From NCBI GenBank assembly GCA_035326425.1, contig DAOLFG010000007.1:58283-122282 (forward strand): 64,000 nucleotides of DNA, in the 5' to 3' direction. This document shows, in pieces, positions 52,821-62,059 of the stretch. Every line of letters starts with the position of its first letter. Position 1 is the stretch's first letter. The position numbers and the translations under genes are program-made. Source of the stretch: CALKJU01 sp035326425 (lineage in GTDB: Bacteria; Pseudomonadota; Alphaproteobacteria; Geminicoccales; Geminicoccaceae). The notes under the pieces are model-generated. The model made no database searches. It worked only from the letters and a program-made list of their open reading frames with translations, and was not told where the DNA came from.

Positions 52821-53710
52821 TACCTGCCCTTGACCTCGATTCCCGCCAGCTTCTCGTAGACCTTCACCACCGCCGAATCGTCCTCGCGGCCCAGGCCCGC
52901 TGCGGCCGCCGCCAGGAACTGCTGGTGGGCGGCGGCGGCCAGCGGCAGCGGGAAGCGCAGCTCGCGGCCGGTGTCGAGCACGATGCCGAGATCCTTGACG
53001 AAGATGTCGACCGCCGACAGCGGCGTGAAGTCGCGCGCCAGGATGTGCGGCACGCGGTTCTCCAGCATCCAGGACTGGCCGGCGGCGTTGCGCATGACGT
53101 CGAACACCGTGGCGGGATCGGCGCCGGCGCGGGTCGCCAGCGCCATGGCCTCGGCGGCGGCGGTGATGTGCACGCCGGCCAGCAGCTGGTTGATCATCTT
53201 CACCGTCGAGCCGATACCGGGCTCGGCGCCGAGGCGATAGATCTTCGCCGAATAGGCCTGCATCACCGGCTCGGCGGCGGCGAAGGCCTGCTCGCTGCCC
53301 GAGGCCATGATGGTGAGCTTGCCGTTCCTCGCCCCCACCTGCCCGCCGCTCACCGGCCCGTCCAGCAGGTGGATGCCGCGGCCGGCCAGCCGCTCGCCGA
53401 GGCCGCGCACATAGGCCGCCGGCACCGTGCTGTGCAGGATGACGGTGCCGCCCTCGGCGAGCTTCGGCCCCGCCGCATCGACCACCGCGTCGGCCTGGGC
53501 CGCACTAGCCACCATCAGCACCAGCACGTCGGCGCCCTCGGCAGCGCCGGCCGGGTCGGTGCAGGCGGTGCCGCCGGCCGCCGCCAGCGCGTCGAGCGCC
53601 GGCTTGGCGATGTCGCAGCCCTGCACGGCGAAGCCGTTGCGCAGCAGATTGTCGGCCATCGGCCCGCCCATGGCGCCGAGCCCTACGAAGGCCACGGTGG
53701 CTCGCGTCAT
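52820..53710 (-). CDS. Beta-hydroxyacid dehydrogenase (3-hydroxyisobutyrate/L-threonate dehydrogenase-like)
   Basis: A 296-residue NAD(P)-dependent dehydrogenase. It opens with the Rossmann motif VAFVGLGAMGGPMADNLLRNG and has the substrate motif DGPVSGGQVGARNGKLTIM near residue 116 and the catalytic Lys in GSTVKMINQLLAG near 172. The C-terminal part includes DIFVKDLGIVLDTGREL. It belongs to the beta-HAD family, where L-threonate dehydrogenase and 2-hydroxy-3-oxopropionate reductase are close matches. It is convergent with the TRAP operon, which may import its substrate. Confidence 0.88.
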   Translation of the reverse strand: MTRATVAFVGLGAMGGPMADNLLRNGFAVQGCDIAKPALDALAAAGGTACTDPAGAAEGADVLVLMVASAAQADAVVDAAGPKLAEGGTVILHSTVPAAYVRGLGERLAGRGIHLLDGPVSGGQVGARNGKLTIMASGSEQAFAAAEPVMQAYSAKIYRLGAEPGIGSTVKMINQLLAGVHITAAAEAMALATRAGADPATVFDVMRNAAGQSWMLENRVPHILARDFTPLSAVDIFVKDLGIVLDTGRELRFPLPLAAAAHQQFLAAAAAGLGREDDSAVVKVYEKLAGIEVKGR

Positions 53711-53719
53711 CTCGTCCTC

Positions 53720-54364
53720 CTAGGAATGCGTTGGAAGCAGCCTGCTCAGCGCCTCGTCCATCTCGGCCACGACGCGGGCGACCGCCGGCTCCTGGCGGGT
53801 GCGGTCCCACCAGCCGGCGACATGCGGCGCCGCCTGCAGCGCGCCGGGGCGCCCGAGCCGGTCGAGCAGCGCCTCGGCCACCAGCACGGTGGGCACGAGC
53901 GCGCAGTCGGCGAGGCTGAACACCGGCCCGGCGGCATGGCCGCGCTCGGCGACGAAGCCGTCGATCACCGCCAGATGCCGGTCGACCTCGATCATCGCCG
54001 TCTCGAGCGCCGAGGAATCGCTGGCCGGCAGCCGCAGGTGCGGCAGCAGCTTGAGCAGGGCGGGCAGCAGGTAGACGTCGCAGCCGCGCGCGATCAGCCG
54101 CATGGTGGCCCGCGCCTCGGGTGTCAGCGGCCGCAGCGACGGCGTCGGGAAGCGGTCCTCGAGATATTCGACGATGATCTGGGATTCCGGCACCACGAAG
54201 CCGTCGTCCATGACGAGGCAGGGCACCTTGCCGAACGGGTTGATCGCCCGGAACTCCTCGGCCGGCGGCCGCGGCAGGATCTCGATGCCGTGCAGGTCCT
54301 TGGCGTAGATCGCCAGGCGGACGCGGCCGCAATAGGGCGACGACTTGGAATCGTAGAGCCGCAT
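53720..54364 (-). CDS. Glutathione S-transferase
   Basis: A 214-residue GST. The thioredoxin-like N-terminal half has SSPYCGRVRLAIYAKDL with the likely catalytic Ser/Tyr region at ~6-9, NPFGKVPCLVMDDG near 45, and ESQIIVEYLEDRFP near 63. The C-terminal helical half has PVFSLADCALVPTVL. The ATG at 54364 follows GAAGGGAGGGG and is preferred to a start 18 bases upstream. It lies 9 bases after the dehydrogenase gene start on the same strand, so the two are likely co-transcribed. Confidence 0.9.
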   Translation of the reverse strand: MRLYDSKSSPYCGRVRLAIYAKDLHGIEILPRPPAEEFRAINPFGKVPCLVMDDGFVVPESQIIVEYLEDRFPTPSLRPLTPEARATMRLIARGCDVYLLPALLKLLPHLRLPASDSSALETAMIEVDRHLAVIDGFVAERGHAAGPVFSLADCALVPTVLVAEALLDRLGRPGALQAAPHVAGWWDRTRQEPAVARVVAEMDEALSRLLPTHS

Positions 54365-54445
54365 GGCCCCTCCCTTCGGCACCGCACGTCCGACGCAATG
54401 TGGCGCAGCAACGGGCGCGAGGCCAGCACGCAGGTTGGAACGGCT

Positions 54446-55612
54446 CTACCGCCAGGGCTTGAAGTGCTTGGCCAGCGCCAGGGTCTGGCGCTGGTAGGAG
54501 CCGACCGCCCCGCCGTAGAGCATGTCCGGCACCTCGGCCATGCGCTCGTAGCTCAGCCGGCCGACGATCTGTCCGTCCTCGACCAGGAACGGCACGTCGT
54601 GCGAGCGCACCTCCAGCACCGCCTTGGTGCCGGCGCCGTCGGTCTCCCGGCAGCCGAAGCCGGGATCGAAGAAGCCGGCGTAGTGGACACGGAACTCGCC
54701 GACCAGCGTGTCGTAGGCCACCATCTCGGCGGCGGTGTCGGCCGGCACGCTCACCGGCTCCTTCGAGGCCAGGATGTAGAAGTCCTTGGGATCGAGGATC
54801 AGGCCGCGGCCCTTGCGCGACAGCACCGGCTCCCAGAAGTCGAGCGGCTCGTAGCGGCCGACCTCGTCGACGTCGATCAGGCCCGAATGGTGCCTGGCCT
54901 TGAAGCCGACGATGCTGTCGGGTGCCGCACCATTGACGTCGACGCTGAAGGTGATGCCGTCGCGGATCTCGACCTGGTCGCCGGCCGCACCGATCACCCG
55001 GTGCTTCTCCTGCAGCCGGCGGTGGAACGGGTCGCCGCCCGGCGGCGAGCCGTGGCGGATGCGCGCCTGCACCAGCCGCGAGCCGGTGCGCACCCGCACG
55101 GCAAAGGTCCGGGGCACCACCTCGACATAGAGCGGCCCGTCATAGGACGGCTCGATGCGGTCGAACTGCACGCCGCCGTCGGTGATCACCCGCGCGAAGA
55201 TGTCGAGCCGGCCGATCGAGCTCTTGGGATTGGTCAGCGCCGAGACGCGGGCGCGCAGGCGAATGCGCTCCTGCAGCGGGATGATGTAGACGCAGTCGCG
55301 CTCCAGCACCGCGCCGTCGGCCAGCGGCACCGAATAGATCGCGAGGTCGGCCAGCCGGTCCTGCACCGTAGCACCCTTGCCGGGCAGGAAGCTGGCATTG
55401 ACCCGGTAGGCCCGGTCGCCGAGCCGCAGATCCAGGCTGGCGGGCTGGATCTGGCTGCGCTCGATGCCGCCGCAGCCGGGGCCGACGGCGATGTCGCCCG
55501 TCGCCACCATCCGCCGCAGCCATTGCGACGGTAGCACGCCGGTGGCGGCGGGCCGGTCGGCGTCGAGAGGAAGCTCGGAAGAAAGCGCGGCTGATCCGCT
55601 CATCGGACTCAT
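54446..55612 (-). CDS. dcd: 2'-deoxycytidine 5'-triphosphate deaminase (two-domain type)
   Basis: A 388-residue protein with two dUTPase/Dcd-like domains, the long form typical of Alphaproteobacteria (E. coli Dcd is ~190). The first domain has QIQPASLDLRLGDRAYRV near residue 52 and SALTNPKSSIGRLDIFARV near 120. The second has SALHYAGFFDPGFGCRETDG, quoted as HYAGFFDPGFG. The enzyme deaminates dCTP to dUTP for dTTP synthesis. The ATG at 55612 has a second ATG 9 bases on, either of which is possible. Confidence 0.92.
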   Translation of the reverse strand: MSPMSGSAALSSELPLDADRPAATGVLPSQWLRRMVATGDIAVGPGCGGIERSQIQPASLDLRLGDRAYRVNASFLPGKGATVQDRLADLAIYSVPLADGAVLERDCVYIIPLQERIRLRARVSALTNPKSSIGRLDIFARVITDGGVQFDRIEPSYDGPLYVEVVPRTFAVRVRTGSRLVQARIRHGSPPGGDPFHRRLQEKHRVIGAAGDQVEIRDGITFSVDVNGAAPDSIVGFKARHHSGLIDVDEVGRYEPLDFWEPVLSRKGRGLILDPKDFYILASKEPVSVPADTAAEMVAYDTLVGEFRVHYAGFFDPGFGCRETDGAGTKAVLEVRSHDVPFLVEDGQIVGRLSYERMAEVPDMLYGGAVGSYQRQTLALAKHFKPWR

Positions 55613-55836
55613 CGGGCTGCGTGGAGATCGGCGGATGCCGGCCGGGGTGGCGTCCTCTCAGATTCGCAGAATAGACCAACAACCTCAACAAGTTGTTATT
55701 CCGAGCTTACCCACAGGCCGCGCGGGCGCAAGCCCTTGTCCGGCCAGCGCGAACGGCTCCGTCCCCAGCCCCGCCGCCGATTGCCCTGGGGACCGCGCGG
55801 GACTAATCCACCGCCAACGACCAGGGGAGGCGATGG

Positions 55837-56961
55837 ATGGCGAGACTCTTCGGCACCGAGCTGTCACGCGCGCAGACCGCCCGCCACACCGGCGGCCACG
55901 ACCAGCTCTACGGCGTCTCGCTGGTCGAGCACATCGACGGGCCGGAGCGCGGCGTGCGTGTGCTGCGCTTCCGCACCGGCTCCGGCCTCGCCTTCGAGGT
56001 GCTGCCCGACCGCGGCATGGACATCGCCGGCCTCGAGCTGCACGGCCTGCCGATCGGCTGGCGCTCGCCCACCGGCTTCAGGAGCCCCTGGCTGCACGAG
56101 CACGACGCCGAGGACGGGCTGGGCTGGCTGCGCAGCTTCTCCGGCCTCGTCAACACCTGCGGCCTCGACCACATCATGGGGCCCGAGGCCGAGAGCGCCG
56201 AGCACTTCGCCTACCCCTACCGCAAGCGGGTGAGCCACGGCCTGCACGGCCGCGTCGCCTACACGCCCGCCCGCCTCGTCGGCTACGGCGTGCGCTGGCG
56301 GGGCGAGCAGGGGATCCTCTGGGCCGAGGGCGAGGTCCGCCAGGCGGCGATGTTCGGCGAGAACCTGGTGCTGCGCCGGCGCATCGAGGCCGAGGTCGGC
56401 GGCGGCACCGTCACCCAGACCGACAGCGTCACCAACGAGGCCTTCCACCCGACGCCGCACGGCCTGCTCTATCACGTCAATTTCGGCTGGCCGGTGGTGG
56501 CGGAGGGCACGCGGCTCGTCGCCCCCATCGCCGCCACGCCCTTCACCGCCCACGATCCGAAGGCCACCGCGATCGGCCCGCTGATCCAGGCCGGGCCGCA
56601 ATCGGGTTTTCGCGAGCAGGTCTACGAGCACCGCGTCCGCTCGGACGCCCATGGCATAGGCTTCGCCGCGCTGCTCAACCCGGCGCAAGCGCTGCCGGGC
56701 GGCGGCGCGGGCCTGGGCTGCGTCGTCGAGTGGGACAACCGGGCGATGCCGGCGCTCTACCAGTGGCAGAACCTGCAGGAGGGCAACTACGTCGTCGGCC
56801 TCGAGCCCGCCACCGCCCATGCCGGCAGCCGCGCCGAGCGCCGGGCGCAGGGCGGCATCGTCGACCTGGAGCCGGGCGGGGAGCGCCGCTACCTGCTGCG
56901 GCTGACACCCGTCGCCGGTGCCGAGGCGCTGGCCGAGGTGGAGCGGCACGCCGCGGCTTGA
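55837..56961 (+). CDS. DUF4432 (aldose-1-epimerase-like) protein
   Basis: A 374-residue protein of the DUF4432 family. It has a galactose-mutarotase-like fold with GLAFEVLPDRGMDIAGLELH near residue 45, GLVNTCGLDHIMGPE near 100, HGLHGRVAYTPARLV near 128 and the C-terminal YVVGLEPATAHAGSR. The His and Glu residues match a mutarotase-like site. Members often sit near sugar-acid catabolic genes; no partner is obvious here. The ATG at 55837 follows AGGGGAGG, a strong ribosome site. Confidence 0.9.
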   Translation: MARLFGTELSRAQTARHTGGHDQLYGVSLVEHIDGPERGVRVLRFRTGSGLAFEVLPDRGMDIAGLELHGLPIGWRSPTGFRSPWLHEHDAEDGLGWLRSFSGLVNTCGLDHIMGPEAESAEHFAYPYRKRVSHGLHGRVAYTPARLVGYGVRWRGEQGILWAEGEVRQAAMFGENLVLRRRIEAEVGGGTVTQTDSVTNEAFHPTPHGLLYHVNFGWPVVAEGTRLVAPIAATPFTAHDPKATAIGPLIQAGPQSGFREQVYEHRVRSDAHGIGFAALLNPAQALPGGGAGLGCVVEWDNRAMPALYQWQNLQEGNYVVGLEPATAHAGSRAERRAQGGIVDLEPGGERRYLLRLTPVAGAEALAEVERHAAA

Positions 56962-57020
56962 GGAACCACACCGGGCCCTCCGGGGTTTGTCGGCACACGA
57001 CATGCCCCGGGAGGCCCGCC

Positions 57021-57653
57021 ATGAAGAGCAGGCACTTTCTCTCGTCGATCCTCGCCGGCTGCCTCGCCATCGGCGCCACCGCCGCCGGCGCCGCCCCGGG
57101 CGACACCTACAAGGTCGCCTCCGACCGCGTGAACCTGCGCGCCGGCGCTTCCGACGGCTCCAACGTCCGCGGCCAGGTGCTGCGCGGCGAGGAGGTGGTC
57201 GAGCTGCGCCAGGACGGCCGCTGGCTCGGCGTGCGCGTGTTGCGCACCGGCGAGGAAGGCTGGATCTTCTCCGAGCTGCTGACGCCCGGCGCCACCAGCA
57301 CGCTGGGCGGCCCCGCCGAGCCCGCCATCGCCCCCGCCGGCTTCGGCGACCTGTCGCGCGACTTCGACCGGCTGATGGGGCTGGTCAACCAGCGCGCCGG
57401 CTATGCCCTGGTGCAGAAGATCCGTCCGCACGACGGCAACGCGCTCGACGTCTCGCTGACATCGCAATGGCTGCGCGACGGCTCGCGCGACGAGCATGTG
57501 CTGACCGCGCTGACCATCTACCAGATGTGGAAGAACCACCAGAACAGCGCGCCGGTGCGCGTCTCGCTGCTGCAGCCGGGCGGCGAGCCCTACGTCGTCA
57601 TCGACGACACCGCCACCGGCCCCGCGATCGTGATCGAGAGCGGCGAAGGCTGA
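57021..57653 (+). CDS. Exported SH3-domain protein
   Basis: A 210-residue precursor with signal peptide MKSRHFLSSILAGCLAIGA. A bacterial SH3 domain follows with VASDRVNLRAGASDGSNVRG near residue 32 and LGVRVLRTGEEGWIFSELL near 72. The C-terminal ~110 residues are of unknown fold, with LTALTIYQMWKNHQNSAPVR. Likely periplasmic, possibly cell-wall bound. The ATG at 57021 follows GGGAGGCCC. Confidence 0.85.
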   Translation: MKSRHFLSSILAGCLAIGATAAGAAPGDTYKVASDRVNLRAGASDGSNVRGQVLRGEEVVELRQDGRWLGVRVLRTGEEGWIFSELLTPGATSTLGGPAEPAIAPAGFGDLSRDFDRLMGLVNQRAGYALVQKIRPHDGNALDVSLTSQWLRDGSRDEHVLTALTIYQMWKNHQNSAPVRVSLLQPGGEPYVVIDDTATGPAIVIESGEG

Positions 57654-57771
57654 GGCCGGCCCTGCAACCCGGCTGCCCGCGCCGGCCCGACGCTGGATCG
57701 GCCGGGGCGACCCTCCTCGTTCACCGCCGCCGGCGGTCCCCCGAGGCCGCGCGCGGCCTCGGCCCGCCGGA

Positions 57772-57870
57772 TCAGAATACTGCGAACGCCAGCAGCAGGA
57801 TGCCGGCGATCACGACGGCGATGATCGCGAGCCCGATATTCTGCAAGTTCATCGACGCATTCGATGGCAT
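57772..57870 (-). CDS. Possible 32-residue single-helix membrane peptide
   Basis: A 32-residue reading frame consists of MPSNASMNLQ followed by a 20-residue helix (NIGLAIIAVVIAGILLLAFA) and ends AVF. GGAAG lies nine bases before the ATG at 57870; an internal ATG at 57852 would give a 26-residue form. It lies alone between the SH3 gene and the AT-rich region upstream of the type III chaperone. It could be a small membrane protein or a type I toxin-like peptide. No match to a known family is claimed. Confidence 0.4.
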   Translation of the reverse strand: MPSNASMNLQNIGLAIIAVVIAGILLLAFAVF

Positions 57871-58081
57871 GGCCCGGCTTCCATTTCATTCGATATTCGA
57901 ATTCTGATTGTATCGATCGATCGGCCGGACCACCAGACAATAACGGCATTCCGGTACTTTCTCGTCGGCGGGAGCGGCCGCGGTCGGCGGGGCCGCCGCG
58001 CCCGGGTCGACGATTCCGCATTGATTTTGCTAGAGCGGTCATGCATCTCATTGCCTCGGGGAGCAGTCGGGACGGAAGCCG

Positions 58082-58543
58082 ATGGAGCATGCGGGAGCCG
58101 AGCGCCTTCTCGCGGCGGTTGGCCAGCAGATCGGCATCGCCGAGCTGGCGCTCGACGATGCCGGCTGCTGCGCGTTGTCGTTCGACGACGTCGTCGTCAA
58201 CTTCGAGGCCGATGCGGAGAGCGAGCGGCTCTTCCTCTACGCCGAGGTCGGCGACGCGCCCGAAGGCCTCGCCGAGGCGCTCTACCGCGACATCCTGGCC
58301 GCCAACCTGCTCTGGCAGGGCACAGGCGGCGCCACGCTGTCGCTCGACGCCGCCGGGCGGCGCTTCGTGCTCGGCCACGCCGTGCCGGTGGGCCGCATCG
58401 GCGAGGTCGACTTCGTGACCACGGTCGAGCGCTTCGTCGACATCGCCGAGACCTGGCGGCGACGCATCGCCGAGACCGGGCCGCAGTCGGCCGAGCCGAT
58501 CGTGCCGCTGCCCGGCATCGTCACGCCCGGCATGCTCGCCTGA
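58082..58543 (+). CDS. CesT-family type III secretion chaperone
   Basis: A 153-residue acidic protein matching the CesT/Tir class IA chaperone family. The fold pattern is LLAAVGQQIGIAELALDDAG at the start, then LFLYAEVGDAPEG, LYRDILAANLLWQGTGGATL and LDAAGRRFVLGHAVPV, ending VERFVDIAETWRRRIAE. Such chaperones bind the N-terminus of one effector and deliver it to the injectisome. The gene is 19 bases upstream of a large protein and is probably its cognate chaperone. No signal peptide is present. The ATG at 58082 follows ACGGAAGCCG. Confidence 0.85.
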   Translation: MEHAGAERLLAAVGQQIGIAELALDDAGCCALSFDDVVVNFEADAESERLFLYAEVGDAPEGLAEALYRDILAANLLWQGTGGATLSLDAAGRRFVLGHAVPVGRIGEVDFVTTVERFVDIAETWRRRIAETGPQSAEPIVPLPGIVTPGMLA

Positions 58544-58562
58544 GACGGACGGAGCAGCACGC

Positions 58563-61037
58563 ATGGCCATCAACCTCGACCATTTCCGCAACAAGCTCGT
58601 CGGCGATGCCGAGCGGCTCGAGGTCAACAGCAAGGGGACCGACCTCCATCGCAAGGGTGTGTCGGCCGGCGGCAAGGCGGTCGAGTGGATTCGCGACGCC
58701 GCCGGCCTGCGGACCGGCGAGAACCGCGCCGTCATGCAAGCCTTCGTCGGCGCGCTGCGCGCCGAATACTCCCCGGCGATCGCCAGCGAGATGGAAGGCC
58801 GGCTGAGCCAGACGATCGGCGACGGCAAGCCGCTGTCGGCGCGGGTGGTCAGGCAGATCCTGACCGACGCCGACAACCTGAAGGCGCTGCATGCGCAGAA
58901 CGCCGCCGACAACCGCGAGCTGGCCGACAATTTCAGCCATGCCGGTCCGCAGGATCGCCTCAGCGGCTACATGGCCTCGGCGGTGACGGTGGGCGGGGCG
59001 CTGGGCGTGTCCGACGAGATCGTCGGCCGGCTGTTCGACACCGGCGATCCCGCCGTCCTGGCGCTGCGCAAGGAGATCGGCGACAAGATCATGGCGCTGG
59101 GCGGCCGGGAGCCGAAGGCCGTCACGCACGACGCGGCGAGGAACGTGGCCGAGACCGCGATCAGGAAATTCCTGGTCCAGGCGGTGAACACGCAGACCGT
59201 GGAGAACGTCATCGCCGCGCGCGACGCCAGCTCGCCCTTCCAGCGCTCGATCGCCGACCTGGCCGGCACGATCGGCGTTCCGGCGATGGCGGGGCTCCTC
59301 GCCGACCCCGACAGCGCGGTCTACAACAACCTCCTGACCCAATCGATGTACGGCCTGGACACCGACCGCCCGGCGACGCTCGACGAGGTCGGCGATACTC
59401 TCTCCCCTCGCATGCACAGGCTGATGGCCGACGAGCTGGTCAAGGCCGGTCTCGAGGGTGCGGTCACCGGCCTGCCTGACGATCCCGGGCTCGCCGGCAT
59501 GATGGGCGCCAGGATGATCGACAAGGCGGCAGGGGCCGGCTCCGCGCAGCTGTCGGCGCTGGCCGGCATGATCCAGCGGGAGATGGATCGGCTGGAGCAG
59601 CAGGGCGACGACGGCAGGACGGCGGCAGCCGACCTGCAGCGCACGCTGCTCGCCAACTACAGCAAGATCGACTCCCCCACGGTGAAGCTGGCGATCCTGG
59701 AGCGCGAGCGCGACGACATGCTCGCCGAGGCGCGCCAGGGTGACGGCGACGGCGCCTACTACAACGCCGCCATGCTGCAGAGCGACATCGTGGCCCTGAT
59801 GCTGGACGACCTGGGTGTCGAGAAGACCGCGCAGCGGGCCGACAGCCTCGACGCGCTGGCGCTCGCCTCGCCGCTGCTCGCCAAGGCCATGGCGGACCTC
59901 GACGCGATCGAGCGGGAATATGTCGCCAGCAAGGGCGGCGATCCCAATGTCGCGACGCTCGGCTGGAAGGAGAGCCGCGACCAGCTGGCCCGTCTGCGCG
60001 AGGAGGCGCGACGGATCGAGGGCGGGTCGGGCAGCGAATTGCAGGCCTACATATCGGCCAAGATGCGCGGCCTCACGGCCGACATGCTGGCGCGGGCCGT
60101 TGCCGTGCTCGGCCCGCCGCCGGCGCCGATGGCGGTGGTCAGCCTGGGCTCGGCGTCGCGCGGCGAGGCCTCGCCCTATTCCGACATCGAGTTCGGCATC
60201 GTGCTCGATCGCCCCGCCGACCAGGCGATGCAGGACTATACGGCGGCACTGTCGCACATGATGCGCTTCCAGGTCGCCAATCTGGGCGAGAACGTGGGCG
60301 AGGAGGCGCCGGCGGGCTTCCACTGGGACGCGGGCGGCAACACGCCGCTCGAGACCCCCCTGAAGTTCATCGGCACGGCCGAGCAGCTCATCGACGGCAA
60401 TCTCGGCGAGATCCCCGGCCGGCATCTGGCGACGGAGCCCGGCAGCATATTCGGCTTCACCATGTTCTCCAACGTCGAGCTGCTGTACGGGCCGACCGGC
60501 GGCGATGCCGAGTGGGCGATGGTGAAGGACATGCAGCAGAAGGTGGACGCGCACTTCCGCCAGCCCTCCTCCACCGAGCCGCAGCTGTCGCGTGGCCAGG
60601 CGCTCGGCCGCTGGGCGGTGGCGGAAGGGGCCTCCCTGGCGAAGCTGCGCGAGGCGGCCACCGCCGACAGCGTCGACGTCAAGGCGCTGTCGCGCCTGCC
60701 GATGCTGCTGGCGCAGGGCCTGTCGCTGGCCAGCGGCGTCGGCGCCGAGGACGGCATCGCCCAGAACAGCACGGTGATGCGCTTGGCTTCGCTGGCCGAG
60801 GCCGGCGTGATCAGCCGGGAGGATGCCGACACGCTGATCGACGCCTTCGGCAAGCTCGGCGAGATACGCATCCAGGCGCATCTCCATCACGGCTCGGCCG
60901 ACGACACCGTCCATTTCGATGCGGCCACCGCCGACGGCGGCTTCGTGGTCCCCGAGCTTCGCGAGGTGGTCCAGAGCCTGCTGCCGTTCGTCGACCGGAT
61001 CGAGGACTACGTCGCCGGCAGGTCGGCGACGTTCTGA
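58563..61037 (+). CDS. Candidate type III effector with DUF294-type nucleotidyltransferase domain
   Basis: An 824-residue protein with no signal peptide. The N-terminal ~480 residues are mainly helical and of unknown fold; the first ~100, including HFRNKLVGDAERLEVNSKG, probably hold the chaperone-binding site. A nucleotidyltransferase domain follows near residues 500-690 with LGSASRGEASPYSDIEFGIV: GS at 529-530, catalytic D541 and E543, matching the hG[GS]-x(9-13)-Dh[DE]h rule. A DUF294_C-like helical domain begins near residue 704 (VDVKALSRLPMLLAQG). GlnD and DUF294 proteins share this layout. Effector status is inferred from the adjacent CesT gene. The target is unknown. Confidence 0.8.
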   Translation: MAINLDHFRNKLVGDAERLEVNSKGTDLHRKGVSAGGKAVEWIRDAAGLRTGENRAVMQAFVGALRAEYSPAIASEMEGRLSQTIGDGKPLSARVVRQILTDADNLKALHAQNAADNRELADNFSHAGPQDRLSGYMASAVTVGGALGVSDEIVGRLFDTGDPAVLALRKEIGDKIMALGGREPKAVTHDAARNVAETAIRKFLVQAVNTQTVENVIAARDASSPFQRSIADLAGTIGVPAMAGLLADPDSAVYNNLLTQSMYGLDTDRPATLDEVGDTLSPRMHRLMADELVKAGLEGAVTGLPDDPGLAGMMGARMIDKAAGAGSAQLSALAGMIQREMDRLEQQGDDGRTAAADLQRTLLANYSKIDSPTVKLAILERERDDMLAEARQGDGDGAYYNAAMLQSDIVALMLDDLGVEKTAQRADSLDALALASPLLAKAMADLDAIEREYVASKGGDPNVATLGWKESRDQLARLREEARRIEGGSGSELQAYISAKMRGLTADMLARAVAVLGPPPAPMAVVSLGSASRGEASPYSDIEFGIVLDRPADQAMQDYTAALSHMMRFQVANLGENVGEEAPAGFHWDAGGNTPLETPLKFIGTAEQLIDGNLGEIPGRHLATEPGSIFGFTMFSNVELLYGPTGGDAEWAMVKDMQQKVDAHFRQPSSTEPQLSRGQALGRWAVAEGASLAKLREAATADSVDVKALSRLPMLLAQGLSLASGVGAEDGIAQNSTVMRLASLAEAGVISREDADTLIDAFGKLGEIRIQAHLHHGSADDTVHFDAATADGGFVVPELREVVQSLLPFVDRIEDYVAGRSATF

Positions 61038-61042
61038 CCCCG

Positions 61043-62059
61043 TCAGGCGCCGGACAGCGCCCTTGCCAGCCAGCGCAGGCCGACGATCCGGGCGAGCCGC
61101 GATCCCGTGGCATGCCACAGCGAAGCCATGAGCAGCGCCCCCGCCATCGACACCAGCGAGCCCAGCGCCAGCAGCTTCAGGGCCAACGGTGCCGTCAGCC
61201 GCCAGCTCCGGTACATCGTGCCGGTGCGGCGCCCGACCAGCGTGATGTAGCCATCGGATTCGGCGCCGAAGATACGGGCGATGCGGCGGAAGACGGTGAG
61301 ATCCTCGGCGGTCTCGGCGGTGCGCAGCGCCGTCGCGGTGGCCCGCCTGCCGCCGGACGCCATGATGCCGGCGATATCGCTGCCGGCCGCCCGCAGCGCC
61401 GGGCCGTCGAGGCCGCGTAGCCGCGTCACCAGCGCCGGCTTGGCGCGCCGCATGCGTAGCGCCGCCTTCAGCGGATCGGTCGCGGCCTGCGCCACCGGCA
61501 CCGCCAGCCCCACCGCCGCCAGCCCGAGGATGAAGCCGTCGACCTCCTGGCCCCGCGCATGGCGCCACAGCTGGACACCGGCGTCGCGCAGGTCGCCGAA
61601 CAGCGGCACGACAAGATCGGTGCCGATGGCGCCGGCGAGGCCGGCAGCGCCGTCGGCATGGCCGGTGATGCTGCCGCGGGCGAAATCGACGAGGCCGCGC
61701 CCCGCCACCGCCGGCAGGCTCGTCGCCTCGGCATAGTCGGCCTCGACCGCCGGCGAGACACTCATGTTGACCGACCGGGCGATGCGGTGCAGCGCCGCCG
61801 CCCGGTCGAAATCCCCGTCGCGCAGCGCCTCGGCGATGCCGCCGTCGAAGTCGAACGTCGCGGCCGCCACCACGAACGCCCCGACCAGCGTCTCGCGGAA
61901 CGCCGCCTCGTCCTCCGGCAGCCTCAACGCCCCGGCGTGGCGCACCTCCTCGACCGTCGCCGCCAGATGCCGCACCCCGAGCACCAGCCCGGCCAGCGAC
62001 AGCAGCAGCAGGGCCGCCCGCACCGTGCGGTAGAGGGGATGGCGCGTGCCGTCTCGCAT
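61043..62059 (-). CDS. Membrane protein of unknown function
   Basis: A 338-residue protein. It has one N-terminal helix (TVRAALLLLSLAGLVLGVRHL near residue 12-33, quoted as LLLLSLAGLVLGV), a long region with acidic helices, a hydrophobic stretch near 185-205 (FILGLAAVGLAVPVA), and two more near 280-310. I do not recognise a family. It is convergent with the effector-like gene with 5 bases between stops. The ATG at 62059 is preferred; a TTG 30 bases upstream is possible. A link to the effector locus is only positional. Confidence 0.6.
   Translation of the reverse strand: MRDGTRHPLYRTVRAALLLLSLAGLVLGVRHLAATVEEVRHAGALRLPEDEAAFRETLVGAFVVAAATFDFDGGIAEALRDGDFDRAAALHRIARSVNMSVSPAVEADYAEATSLPAVAGRGLVDFARGSITGHADGAAGLAGAIGTDLVVPLFGDLRDAGVQLWRHARGQEVDGFILGLAAVGLAVPVAQAATDPLKAALRMRRAKPALVTRLRGLDGPALRAAGSDIAGIMASGGRRATATALRTAETAEDLTVFRRIARIFGAESDGYITLVGRRTGTMYRSWRLTAPLALKLLALGSLVSMAGALLMASLWHATGSRLARIVGLRWLARALSGA

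Noticed and set aside
58082..61037. Full type III secretion system locus
   Set aside because: No sct injectisome genes occur in the window; the export genes at 8980-12299 are flagellar by their rod partners.
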